Below the pieces are notes generated by a model that saw nothing but the letters and a program-made list of their open reading frames with translations, did no database searches and was not told where the DNA came from. The position numbers were made by a program, and so were the translations under genes. A stretch of DNA of 64,000 nucleotides from Deltaproteobacteria bacterium (GTDB taxonomy: Bacteria; Acidobacteriota; Thermoanaerobaculia; Multivoradales; JAHZIX01), in the NCBI GenBank assembly GCA_022601195.1, contig JAHZIX010000002.1, forward strand, positions 186,001 through 250,000, written 5' to 3'. Shown here in pieces: positions 54,436-63,519 of the stretch (within the stretch, counting starts at the first letter, position 1; each line of letters begins with the position of its first letter).

Positions 54436-56586
54436 ATGCGATGGCACAAACGACGACAACGCCCGGCTGCCCAGAGCCTAGCCTCGAAGACCCTCCGACA
54501 CTCCCTGACCCTTTTTTCTCTTGTCCTGGCCCTTGGTTTGCTCCCGTCTCCCCCGGTGGAAGCAGCCGGGATGCTGGTGGCGGACGGCCCCTTCGGCGGC
54601 GCCCTCGAGATCGAGGAGCACTCAGTGGAAGTCACCATCAACAACGGCATCGCCGTCACCGAGGTCACTCAGGTGTTTCGCAACACGGAGGACCGAGTGG
54701 CGGAGGCCCTTTACACGTTTCCGGTGCCCCACAAAGCTTCGGTAGCCAACTTCAGCATGTGGATCAACGGCGAGGAGATGGTCGGTGAGGTGGTCGAAAA
54801 GGAGCGAGCCCGGCAGATCTACAACAGCTACAAGCGGCGCGGCCAGGACCCGGGGCTCCTCGAGCAAAACGACTACAAGACTTTCGAGATGCGAATCTTC
54901 CCCATTCCCGCCCGCGCCGAGCAGCGGGTACAAGTGGCTTATTACCAGGAGCTAGAGATCGATCACGATTGGGCCACTTGGGTCTATCCCTTGGCTACGG
55001 TCACCCAACCGGGCGTCGACGCTCGAGTTCATGGTCGGTTCTCCCTGAACCTGGATGTGCGCTCCGAGATTCCCATCAAGGAAATGGAGAGTCCCAGCCA
55101 CGGCGACGATTTCGTGGTCGCTCGCCATTCCGACTTCCTTCACCAGGCCAGCCTCGAGACCACCGGTGGCAGCTTGCGTCGAGACCTGGTGATTACCTAC
55201 CGATTGTCGCGGCCTCGTACCGGTGTTGATCTGATCGCCTCGAATCCTCCTGGGGAGGACGGTTATTTCCTCATGACCCTAACCACCGGCGAGGAGCTCA
55301 AGGAGACCGAACGGGGCATGGACTACGTCTTCGTCCTGGACATTTCCGGCAGCATGGATGACGACGGCAAACTGGCCCTCTCCCGAGGCTCCATAGACGC
55401 CTTCCTGAGAGAGCTGGGGGACGCCGATCGATTCGAGGTGTTGACCTTCAACGTTGCCGCCGATGCTCTCTTTTCTCGCCTCGAGTCGGCGGAGACCGGT
55501 ACGTTGGGGCAAGCGGAGAGGTTCCTAGCCTCCCGCCAAGCCCGAGGAGGCACGATCTTACGCCCGGCCTTGGAGACGGCCTATGGCTACAAGGATCCGG
55601 ATCGCCCTCTCAACGTCGTGCTGCTCAGCGACGGCATGACGCAACAGGGCGAGCGTGCCACCCTTCTGCGAGCGATTCAGGAACGCCCCTCGGGCACCCG
55701 GGTGTTCGCCATCGGTGTCGGCAACGAGGTCAACCGCCCCCTCCTGGAGCAACTCGCCGAAGACGCCGGCGGCCTAGCAGCCTTCCTCTCCCGAGGCGAT
55801 GACTTTCAACGAAAAGCACGAGCCTTTCGCCGCAAGCTCTTGAGACCCGCCGCGTCGAATGTCGAAATCACCTTCGAAGGAGGGGCCACCTACGACCTCG
55901 AGCCGCGGAAACTACCGTCCCTTTTTCACGGCAGCCCTCTACGCCTATATGGGCGTTACCGCGACTCCGGCCCGGTCACCGTTCGATTGACAGCGGACGT
56001 TGGCGGCGAGCAGCTCGACCAGGTCGTAGAACTAAATCTCCCCTCCGAGGAGGGCAACAACCCGGAAATCGAGCGCATGTGGGCCTGGCATCGCGTTCAA
56101 GGCCTACAGAAGGAGGCTGATCGACGCGGATCTCGAGACTCCGCCATCGACGAGATCGTTCGTCTCGGAGAAGGCTTCTCCATCGTCACGGAGTACACCT
56201 CCTTCTTGGTCCTCGAGAACGATGCGGAATACCAGCGCTGGAAACTCGAACGCCGCAACGCACTACGACTGGAACGGGACCGTCGCAGCCAGCGAGCTCT
56301 ACGGGAAGAGATCACTCGCCTCCAGGACGAAGCGAGATCCGGCCTTGGCCCCATAACGCCGGAAGAGAAAGCCCAACTAGCCCAGGCCAAGCCACGACGG
56401 CCCTCTAACGGGCCCCCTTCAGCTGCCCGCCGCCAAGCGACTCAGCCGGTGAACGAGCCGCCGAGGGAGCCTTCCCGGGGAGCCGACTTCGACTTCGGAG
56501 GAGGTGCCATCGATCCTCTCACCGCACTTCTGGCCCTGGGACTCGCTCCCTGGCTGGTGGGAGGAGCGGTGCGGCGGCGGCGCTAG
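54436..56586 (+). CDS. VIT/VWA surface protein with GlyGly-CTERM tail
   Basis: 716 aa; ATG 54436 has AAGGAG 7 nt upstream, and the frame before it is antisense to the regulator. A signal peptide covers ~20-44. The VIT domain (~45-175) holds 'VTINNGIAVTEVTQVFRNTE' and 'LYTFPVPHKASVANFSMWI'. The VWA domain (~290-460) has an intact MIDAS start 'FVLDISGSMDDDGK' (D-x-S-x-S) and 'NVVLLSDGMTQQGE'. After a Pro/Arg-rich stretch comes the tail: 'FDFGGGAIDP' (~687), a ~17-residue hydrophobic helix and RRRR at the end. This is the pattern cleaved by rhombosortase, which is encoded 9 bp downstream. It resembles the inter-alpha-trypsin-inhibitor heavy chain plan used for adhesion. Confidence 0.92.
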   Translation: MRWHKRRQRPAAQSLASKTLRHSLTLFSLVLALGLLPSPPVEAAGMLVADGPFGGALEIEEHSVEVTINNGIAVTEVTQVFRNTEDRVAEALYTFPVPHKASVANFSMWINGEEMVGEVVEKERARQIYNSYKRRGQDPGLLEQNDYKTFEMRIFPIPARAEQRVQVAYYQELEIDHDWATWVYPLATVTQPGVDARVHGRFSLNLDVRSEIPIKEMESPSHGDDFVVARHSDFLHQASLETTGGSLRRDLVITYRLSRPRTGVDLIASNPPGEDGYFLMTLTTGEELKETERGMDYVFVLDISGSMDDDGKLALSRGSIDAFLRELGDADRFEVLTFNVAADALFSRLESAETGTLGQAERFLASRQARGGTILRPALETAYGYKDPDRPLNVVLLSDGMTQQGERATLLRAIQERPSGTRVFAIGVGNEVNRPLLEQLAEDAGGLAAFLSRGDDFQRKARAFRRKLLRPAASNVEITFEGGATYDLEPRKLPSLFHGSPLRLYGRYRDSGPVTVRLTADVGGEQLDQVVELNLPSEEGNNPEIERMWAWHRVQGLQKEADRRGSRDSAIDEIVRLGEGFSIVTEYTSFLVLENDAEYQRWKLERRNALRLERDRRSQRALREEITRLQDEARSGLGPITPEEKAQLAQAKPRRPSNGPPSAARRQATQPVNEPPREPSRGADFDFGGGAIDPLTALLALGLAPWLVGGAVRRRR

Positions 56587-56595
56587 AGCCCAAAG

Positions 56596-57702
56596 ATGCA
56601 TGTCTTTACCCCATCGGCGCCATCCCCCGAGTCGACCTCCCTTTCGCCTCGGGGGCTTCGCCCTACCGCTCTACTCGCCGCCGTCCTGGCGACGGCGCCA
56701 GCTGTCATCCTCTACTGCCTCCCCGCCACCACTCGCTGGGCCGAGTACGATCGAACCCAGCTCGCCACCGGTGAGCTGTGGCGGGGAATCACCTCTCATT
56801 GGGCTCATTGGAACGGCGAGCACCTCTTCTTCGACGCCATCGTCTTCGGCGTCCTAACGGCCATCGCCGCACACCGCTCCCCGAAGCGCCTCCTGGCCAC
56901 TCTCGCCACAGCAGCCCTGGCAATCCCCCTAGCCCTCTGGGTATTTCATCCTCACATGACCCTCTACCGCGGCCTCTCCGGCCTCGATGCAGCTCTCTTC
57001 GCTCTCGTCTGCGGCCTGAGCCTGCGAGAAAGCCTAGCCAACGGCAACCGACCAAGAACCATCGCCACCGCAGGTGCCCTGACGGTCCTCACCGCGAAGA
57101 TTGTCTATGAGGTGGCAACCGGAGACGCACTCTTCATCGATCAGGTTGCGGCGGGCTTCGTGCCAGTTCCCTTGGCCCATGGAGTCGGCGGCGTCTGTGG
57201 CCTTCTCACAGCATTCTTCGGCAGCGAGGAAGAGAACTCCTCGGGGCGGCACCGACTGCGCGCTCTCGACCCTGCTAAACTAAGCCTTGAGTCACCTCAG
57301 AAAATCTCCCCCAGGGCTCTCGATGTCTTCACCCAGAATCGAGAGATAGTAGAGGCTTTGCATGGCGAACCCCAGGATGGCTGCCGACCTCACTCAACTT
57401 CTCAACGCCCATGCGACCGGCGACGAGGCCGCGTTCGAAGGGTTGGTGCCGTTGGTTTACGAGGATCTTCGGCGCTTGGCCCGGGCTCAGCTTCGCCGTA
57501 TCCGCTTCGGCGAAACCCTGAATACGACAGCCCTCGTCCACGAAGCCTATTTGCGCCTGGTCGACCAACCATCCATGGGCCAGGATCGTCATCACTTCTA
57601 CTCCCTTTGCGCGCGAGTGATGCGCCAGATCATCGTCGATTCAGCTCGGCGAAGAAGATCCCAGAAACGAGGTGGCTTCGAGCCGATCACTCAGATCGAT
57701 GA
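56596..57702 (+). CDS. Rhombosortase, with extended reading frame
   Basis: An intramembrane rhomboid-type serine protease, the processing partner of GlyGly-CTERM proteins. 'ELWRGITSHWAHWNGEHLFF' is the N-terminal family motif (~56-75). The catalytic Ser is in 'YRGLSGLDAALFAL' (~131) and the His in 'PLAHGVGGVCGLLTAFF' (~196). The natural protein should end near residue 215-220 (about 57250). Instead the frame stays open through 57702, overlapping 341 bp of sigma 4 in another frame. The last ~150 residues look like out-of-frame reading of sigma 4, so a stop was probably lost. It is co-transcribed with the VIT/VWA gene. Confidence 0.87.
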   Translation: MHVFTPSAPSPESTSLSPRGLRPTALLAAVLATAPAVILYCLPATTRWAEYDRTQLATGELWRGITSHWAHWNGEHLFFDAIVFGVLTAIAAHRSPKRLLATLATAALAIPLALWVFHPHMTLYRGLSGLDAALFALVCGLSLRESLANGNRPRTIATAGALTVLTAKIVYEVATGDALFIDQVAAGFVPVPLAHGVGGVCGLLTAFFGSEEENSSGRHRLRALDPAKLSLESPQKISPRALDVFTQNREIVEALHGEPQDGCRPHSTSQRPCDRRRGRVRRVGAVGLRGSSALGPGSASPYPLRRNPEYDSPRPRSLFAPGRPTIHGPGSSSLLLPLRASDAPDHRRFSSAKKIPETRWLRADHSDR

Positions 57703-57943
57703 CGACAAGCACCCCGGGCTGAGTCTCTCGGAGGCGGAACGTGTACTGGAGATCGATGACGCTCTAGGCAAGCTGCTCGAGATCGACGAGCGCTTGGTCC
57801 GGGTGGTCGAGTGTAAATTCTTCATGGGATTCACCGGCGCTGAAACAGCTTTGGCCCTCGACATCCCTTCGCGAACGGTGGACCGCCTTTGGGTTCGGGC
57901 TCGGGCCTGGCTAAGGCAATCTCTCGAGAGTGATTTACTCTGA
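57362..57943 (+). CDS. ECF sigma factor 4 (ECF43-like)
   Basis: 193 aa; ATG 57362 has GAGG 6 nt upstream. Region 2 'ETLNTTALVHEAYLRLVDQP' has Thr56 at the DAED-equivalent position. Region 4 reads 'FTGAETALALDIPSRTVDRL'. It overlaps the rhombosortase frame upstream, and its stop overlaps the end of kinase 4 by 9 bp in convergent orientation. It is therefore not co-transcribed with that kinase, unlike sigma 3, but probably still functions with it. Confidence 0.92.
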   Translation: MANPRMAADLTQLLNAHATGDEAAFEGLVPLVYEDLRRLARAQLRRIRFGETLNTTALVHEAYLRLVDQPSMGQDRHHFYSLCARVMRQIIVDSARRRRSQKRGGFEPITQIDDDKHPGLSLSEAERVLEIDDALGKLLEIDERLVRVVECKFFMGFTGAETALALDIPSRTVDRLWVRARAWLRQSLESDLL

Positions 57944-60313
57944 ACCCGCTTGTCGCTCCCAAACAGCCAGCAGATCTCTCAGGGCTTCCACTCTTCCTTG
58001 CTGTCCATCTCCAAGGGCCGCCCCGGCCGCCTCGCGGAGTAGGTCTCCAGTAGTCGCTTCTCCGTAGATCTCGCTTTCTTCGAGCTGAACCCAAAGCCGG
58101 TCGAAGACTCCCCAGGAACCCTCTCCAAGGGCGAGGAGGCTTGCGCCTTGATCCGCCAGCAGAGCGGCGAGGGCCTGCCTAGCGATGCCGCCGTTGGCGA
58201 CGGAAGGCCCGGCTTCCAAAGCAAACAATAGCCGGTCGATATGCTCGGCGGCGTCGTCCACCAAGCCACCGTCGAGGAGCAAGAGAATCAGTTGGCAGAG
58301 GCTTCCTGCAAAGAACGGGCTGGTCGCTCCATACTGCCGTTCGAGGATCGAAAGCTCCAACTCCCGAATTTCCCGTGCTTCCTGATGCTGGCCGAGCTGG
58401 TGCAGGGTTCGGGCCAAGCTGCCGGCGGGCCTGACGACTTTTTCGTCGGTCGGGCCAAAGAACCGTTGAGTCCGAAGCAGGGCCTCCCTCAAGGGGCCCT
58501 CCGCTTCGGCCTGGCGGTCCATCAGCAACAGAACCACGCCCAGGGACGAGAGAACCTGAGCCATCTCCTCATCCCCCGCGTCTTCCTGAGCCAGGAGGAT
58601 GCGCTGTGCCCCCCGCAGAGAGACGAGGGCCCGTTCCGGTTCCCAGCACCGGATGTGGTGGCGGCCGACGGCGGTCATAGCTTTCGCCGTCGCGACGTGA
58701 TCGGCTCCGTAGGTCTCCTTCTTTTGCCGTAACGCGGCTTCGAGCAGGCGCAGAGCTTCGTCTTGCACCCCCAGAGAGGAGTAACTCTCGCCGATCATCT
58801 CCATCACCGCCGCGTAGAGCTCCGGTTGGTCGCCCAACTCGTCCTCTGCCCGGCGCACCCCGCGATCGAGGATCTTCTCGGCGACGGCAGCTTCCGCCGC
58901 TGAGTCGAGGGGCCTCCGGGCCTCAAACAGGCCGCGCATGAAATGAGTCACCTGCTGGGCTCGCTCCGCCTCACGGCGGGCGAGATTTCTCTCCTCCTGA
59001 AGGCGAAGCGTGAAGCCTCCGATGAGTCCTGCCAAGACGATCAGGACCACAGCGGCAGCAGCTAGATCGAATAGATGGCGATGGACGAATTTGCGCAGCC
59101 GATAGCGGCGGTTGCCTGTGCGAGCGGCTACCGCCCTCCCTTCCAGAAAGGCGTTCAGATCCCGCGCCAAGTCTGTCACCGAGCCGAACCTCTCCTCGGG
59201 CTCTGGCCGCAGAGCCTTAAGCACAATGGCATCGAGGTCACCAGCCAACTGGCGACGAAGCTTTGGTTGATCGAGCCCCGAGATCCGCACTCCGGGAGCC
59301 TCATGGGCGGCTTCCGACGCCTTGATCTTGGCAACACCGCTCGGCCGGGGGAAGATTCGGCCCGGAGCTCGGCTCGAGATCTGCTCGACTAGATCGATTC
59401 CATTGCCGGCTCGTTCACCGGTCAGCAGAAGAAAGAGCAGAAGGCCAAGCTGATAAACGTCCGAAGCCGTCGTGATGGGCTTGCCGAGAATCTGCTCCGG
59501 AGAGGCGAATTCCGGCGTCAACACTCGCATCACGCTGCGGGTCTCGGGCACCACCGAGGGAATGTCGATGGCCATCGCCTCATCCCGGAGCAGCTTGGCA
59601 ATGCCGAAGTCCAAGAGCTTTACTCGCCCCTTGCCGGTGACCAGAATATTGGACGGCTTGAGATCCCGATGAACCACCAAGTGTCGATGGGCATGGTCGA
59701 CTGCAGCGATCACCTCTAAGATGAGCTGCAGTCGCTCTTTCAGGGGATGGCTCCGACGGTTGCAGTAGCGGTCGATGGGTTCCCCTTCGACCAGCTCCAT
59801 AACCAGATAGGGTTGGTTACCCGCCGTGACACCGGCGTCATAGACGGTAGCGAGGTTCGGGTGGGAAAGGGTGGCCAGGATCTGCCGCTCCTGCTCGAAC
59901 CGGTCGCGAGTCTCCTTCCGTAGATCCAGCTCCAAGACCTTGATCGCCACCTGCCGTACAAAGGTCTGGTCCACGCGCTGAGCTCGGTAGACCACCGCCA
60001 TGCCACCGCGGCCGATCTCCTCTAGGAGCTGGTAGGGCCCGAGCTGAGTCCCCTCTTCAAGGCCCGCCGGTCGGTCGGACAATTCTGCCCAAGCGGCTTC
60101 CAGAACCTTCTCGCGAAGCCCGCCGCCTTCGTCCAAGTCGTTCTCGGGGGCCTCCGCTTCAGCGCAGTCAAGAAGATCCATAAGACTTCCCAACAGAGCA
60201 GGCTCCTCCCCGAGAGCGGACCGCGCGAAGGCGGCCCGTTCCTCGACTGGCAGGTCCAGGGCCTGATCGAAGAGGGCATCGAGCCTTTTGAGATCTTTCA
60301 ATTCTTTGGGCAA
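57935..60313 (-). CDS. Ser/Thr protein kinase 4 with TPR array
   Basis: 792 aa. The kinase domain (~88-365) has G-loop 'IGRGGMAVVYRAQR' (~95), Lys in 'VAIKVLEL' (~123), 'HRDLKPSNI' (~213, RD arginine present) and 'DFGIAKLL' (~234). The transmembrane helix lies at ~412-436 ('AAAAVVLIVLAGLIGGFTL'). 'RAQQVTHFMRGLFEARRPLD' then leads into TPR-like repeats to ~780. TTG 60313 is the longest start and has no strong Shine-Dalgarno. It is shorter than kinases 1 and 2 by about 200 residues of TPR. It probably pairs with sigma 4 on the opposite strand. Confidence 0.92.
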   Translation of the reverse strand: MPKELKDLKRLDALFDQALDLPVEERAAFARSALGEEPALLGSLMDLLDCAEAEAPENDLDEGGGLREKVLEAAWAELSDRPAGLEEGTQLGPYQLLEEIGRGGMAVVYRAQRVDQTFVRQVAIKVLELDLRKETRDRFEQERQILATLSHPNLATVYDAGVTAGNQPYLVMELVEGEPIDRYCNRRSHPLKERLQLILEVIAAVDHAHRHLVVHRDLKPSNILVTGKGRVKLLDFGIAKLLRDEAMAIDIPSVVPETRSVMRVLTPEFASPEQILGKPITTASDVYQLGLLLFLLLTGERAGNGIDLVEQISSRAPGRIFPRPSGVAKIKASEAAHEAPGVRISGLDQPKLRRQLAGDLDAIVLKALRPEPEERFGSVTDLARDLNAFLEGRAVAARTGNRRYRLRKFVHRHLFDLAAAAVVLIVLAGLIGGFTLRLQEERNLARREAERAQQVTHFMRGLFEARRPLDSAAEAAVAEKILDRGVRRAEDELGDQPELYAAVMEMIGESYSSLGVQDEALRLLEAALRQKKETYGADHVATAKAMTAVGRHHIRCWEPERALVSLRGAQRILLAQEDAGDEEMAQVLSSLGVVLLLMDRQAEAEGPLREALLRTQRFFGPTDEKVVRPAGSLARTLHQLGQHQEAREIRELELSILERQYGATSPFFAGSLCQLILLLLDGGLVDDAAEHIDRLLFALEAGPSVANGGIARQALAALLADQGASLLALGEGSWGVFDRLWVQLEESEIYGEATTGDLLREAAGAALGDGQQGRVEALRDLLAVWERQAGSE

Positions 60314-60363
60314 TTCTATCTCGATGCAGTACTAGCTGAAGAATGCCAGCCGAAGGGCAATAC

Positions 60364-60392
60364 CCGGCCCCTCCTCCAACGAGGGGGGCCGG
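60364..60392 (-). terminator. Hairpin after metallohydrolase gene
   Basis: CCGGCCCCTC (60364-60373) pairs with GAGGGG-GG-CCGG (60381-60392, 2-nt bulge) around CTCCAAC. It is located 8 bp after the stop of the minus-strand gene at 60400, before kinase 4. Confidence 0.5.
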
Positions 60393-60399
60393 AGAGGGA

Positions 60400-63300
60400 T
60401 CATTCCCGTAGGCAGACGTCGTCGTCGGTGAAGGGGCAAGGATCGCAGCCATCCGGAATGCCGTCGCTGTCGCTATCCGGATCCCCCTCGTCGCAATCCC
60501 GGGCCTTGTCCAACATCACCCAGATGGGGTTGGTGAAAGCGTATCGTTCAATGCACTCACCGTCGATCACGTCGCAATTGCAGACGCCGCCGGCCCGGTA
60601 ACAGCCGTTCGACATTTCCCTCGGCGTCTGGGTGCGCACAAAGGCCCGTACATAGAAGCTCTCGCCACGGAAATTCTGAGCTGCCTCGAAGGCTGCCAGA
60701 TCCAGGTCGAGAGGTAGGGTTCCGGAGAGGGCGGTATTGGGAAGAGGAAGGTCTTCCGGCGGTAGGATCTCCGTCTGAAGACAGCTCGAGTAGCCCTCTA
60801 GGAGTTGATACCCCGAGCATTCGGTGCACGGCACATCGTAGGCCAAGGTGCGGCAGAGGGGAAAATTAGGAGGCGATGTGGGGTCGCCGCCAGGAAGGTC
60901 CTGGGGCTCGTTGCTCTCGCAGGTCCAGATCTTGGCCTCGCACATGGGTAGGGGCGCTCCCGTGGTTCCGCCAGAGATCCTCAGACGGGTAAGGGAAGTC
61001 TCCTCCAGGTGCCAATAACGATCGTCCAGGAGCTCGTGTTTGAGGCCATAGGAATCTGGGTACCCGATCCCTTCGCCGACTCCCCGCAGGCGCCCTCGCG
61101 GCCCGTGACGGTAGGGGGCATAGGTGCGGCCCAATTCGCCGTTTTGAACCCCGAGATAGAAGTCGACCATCGACACCGGACCGAACTCCTCCGTCGATTG
61201 CCACTCCACGAGCAAAGGGAGAGCCGTCTGTTCTGGAGTCAGGTGAAGGACGCTTCCCATGGGCGCGTCGGTGTCATCGATCTGCCCATTGCCGTTTGTG
61301 TCGACGACCATGCGCAAGGCCGGGCCATCGGTGACGGCGAAGTTCCCACTCCCCAGAGCGGCAACGATTTCACCGTGCTCGTAGCGCACGGGATATTGGC
61401 CATCCGGAACCCCAGGTACCGGCACTTCGGTACCGGCTCCTGCCCCTAGAAAGACCAAATTCCGAGGCGAGCCGATGGCTCCATCAGTAGCGTGAGTAGT
61501 GCCATTGAAATAGCCGGAACGGTGGTAATTGAGATCTCCGTGGGCATCTGAGCCACCCGCCATGAGCCAGCGCCGCGGCTCCCCCGGCTGCAGCCAGGAA
61601 ATCTGCCCTCTTTTGATGGGATCCAGACCCCAATGCAGCATCTTGTCCCAGGTAAAAGAGCTTTCCTGGAGACCGCGGGCCACCCTCTTCTTGCTGTGCT
61701 TGTCCCACTCGCCGGATTCCGGATCCCAGGGCGCAAGATCGAATAGGCCGGAGTTCGTGGCGAAGCCTGAGCGAAACGTTCGAGAGGGCTTCGGCGCCCC
61801 GAGCCCCTCGAGGCGCGAATAGCCGATTTGCATGGCGGGGCCACCACTGTAGTTGGCACTGGAGTGGACCGATGAGGAACGCCGAGAGTTCTCGTTCCAC
61901 ATCTGAAGACCGAGAATCCCAGGGGATTCGAAGGCGATACTCAACATATGCTCGCTCCAAGGCACACCATCGGGACCTTCGCTACCAGGCCTGGGGGCGT
62001 TAAGGGGATGAGCCAGAAAGGCGAAACCCTTGCGGGAGACTTCCGGCAAGAGGGCTTGCTTGCCCAGGTGGGCTCGGCTGAGCCGCCGCTGGGCGCCTCC
62101 GAATTCGCCGGTTTGGCTCGACACAAAAGCGGACTCGGTGCCGCCGAAGCCGTCCGGTTGCTCGAGGGAACTGTTGGTCGGCATGTACACCATGTGCTCC
62201 CGGCCGTAGTGGTACTCGTTCAGCCCTTGGGCATCTTTGACCAAGACTCCGCCGGTCGCCACTTCCCATAGATTCGAGGTGTCGCAGTTTTCGGCCCACA
62301 ACTCGCCGTGCCAACCTTTGCAGAGATAGTGAGAGGGGTTGTAGCGCAGGCCATTGCCGTAGGTGATGTACTGATCGGCCTGCCCTGGAGCCACCTCCGG
62401 GATGGCATCGATCTCCCCACCTAGAAGAAGCTGAGGTATCACCCCGTGGCCCAAGACGTTCTGAGGCAAGGAGCCCGCTGCTTCCAGGGCGGCCTCGGCA
62501 TTCACCCCATCGGCACCTTGGATCAAGCCGTGGGCGACAGCGAAGCGCCGCCGGTTCATGTCCCGCAGGGTATCCCCCTTCTTGCGGACGTAGACCAGGT
62601 TATTCCAGCCAAGACCGGCAGAGATGTCCGCGTCGATGACTTGTTCCGAGTCCGAAGCGTGCTCCGTCGCCAAAGCGAAGTCGAGGCCCATGGCTCCCAT
62701 GGCCCGGATGACGCTCCGATAGGCAATGCCGGATTCGCCCTCGTTGTCGGTGCCTTGGGAATGGTAGTGAAGGTCGCCGTAGACCCACCCCTCACCAAAG
62801 CGCGGCAGAGGAGCCTCCGCAAAGCGGACCCGTACCCGATTACTGAGGGTGAGCATGGCGGGCGGCAACTCGACGCTGGCGGCGGCCTCTTCGCAGGAAA
62901 CCGAGGGATAACGAGTTAATTTCACTTCCAGATTGAGATCGACCAAGGAGCCGGGCCGGATTGGCTCTCCGTCATTTTGCTGGGTCACCGGATGCCATTG
63001 GACGGCGTGCCACTCGCTCGATTCAGAGAGGTCCCGTAGGCCGGAGCAATCCTCTCCCTGCCAACTCCGGCACAGCTCATGGGCCGGAGCAGCTCCGTTA
63101 TCCGGAAAAGGCCACCGCCCCCGAGTCAACTCCACCTCCGCGAGGTCGTCGAAAACATAAGTATCTTCTTGGGCGCCATTGTGCACCGTCAGGCTACAGA
63201 AATTCCCCAGGGAAAGGATGTCCGCGGCGCTTCGTTCCAAGTCACCAAAGTAGCCCCAATCCAGCTTGACATCCATCGCATCGTGGATCGTGATGAGAAT

Positions 63301-63519
63301 GGGAACCGAACCGAATTCGAAACCGCTGCCATCGGTTGCTTGAACCGGCTCGATTCGCCAGGGCACGTCGATGACATATTCGAAGGTCCCCTCTATCCCA
63401 CCAGCACCACCGGCGTCGAGGGGCTGAGCCCAACCCCCGAGCAGCCCTAGGATCGCCAGGAGCCAGGGAGCCATCTGAAAAAGCCGCCCACGGTCGCCAA
63501 TACAGTCTGTCAAAGCCAT
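60400..63519 (-). CDS. Secreted CehA/McbA-like PHP metallohydrolase
   Basis: 1039 aa; GGAGGG lies before ATG 63519. The signal peptide ends near 'AQPLDAGG'. A ~200-residue N-terminal beta domain is followed by a PHP-type metal site: 'YGDLHYHSQGTDNEGESG' (H-x-H, ~249) and 'DFALATEHASDSEQV' (E-H). Later 'HPLNAPRPG' and 'GGSDAHGDLNYH' supply further ligands. A C-terminal beta domain contains a Cys cluster ('AGGVCNCDVIDGECIERYAF') and ends with a thrombospondin-type-3 calcium loop ('DPDSDSDGIPDGCDPC'). Probably an extracellular phosphodiesterase/phosphatase-like hydrolase; the substrate is unknown. Confidence 0.87.
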   Translation of the reverse strand: MALTDCIGDRGRLFQMAPWLLAILGLLGGWAQPLDAGGAGGIEGTFEYVIDVPWRIEPVQATDGSGFEFGSVPILITIHDAMDVKLDWGYFGDLERSAADILSLGNFCSLTVHNGAQEDTYVFDDLAEVELTRGRWPFPDNGAAPAHELCRSWQGEDCSGLRDLSESSEWHAVQWHPVTQQNDGEPIRPGSLVDLNLEVKLTRYPSVSCEEAAASVELPPAMLTLSNRVRVRFAEAPLPRFGEGWVYGDLHYHSQGTDNEGESGIAYRSVIRAMGAMGLDFALATEHASDSEQVIDADISAGLGWNNLVYVRKKGDTLRDMNRRRFAVAHGLIQGADGVNAEAALEAAGSLPQNVLGHGVIPQLLLGGEIDAIPEVAPGQADQYITYGNGLRYNPSHYLCKGWHGELWAENCDTSNLWEVATGGVLVKDAQGLNEYHYGREHMVYMPTNSSLEQPDGFGGTESAFVSSQTGEFGGAQRRLSRAHLGKQALLPEVSRKGFAFLAHPLNAPRPGSEGPDGVPWSEHMLSIAFESPGILGLQMWNENSRRSSSVHSSANYSGGPAMQIGYSRLEGLGAPKPSRTFRSGFATNSGLFDLAPWDPESGEWDKHSKKRVARGLQESSFTWDKMLHWGLDPIKRGQISWLQPGEPRRWLMAGGSDAHGDLNYHRSGYFNGTTHATDGAIGSPRNLVFLGAGAGTEVPVPGVPDGQYPVRYEHGEIVAALGSGNFAVTDGPALRMVVDTNGNGQIDDTDAPMGSVLHLTPEQTALPLLVEWQSTEEFGPVSMVDFYLGVQNGELGRTYAPYRHGPRGRLRGVGEGIGYPDSYGLKHELLDDRYWHLEETSLTRLRISGGTTGAPLPMCEAKIWTCESNEPQDLPGGDPTSPPNFPLCRTLAYDVPCTECSGYQLLEGYSSCLQTEILPPEDLPLPNTALSGTLPLDLDLAAFEAAQNFRGESFYVRAFVRTQTPREMSNGCYRAGGVCNCDVIDGECIERYAFTNPIWVMLDKARDCDEGDPDSDSDGIPDGCDPCPFTDDDVCLRE

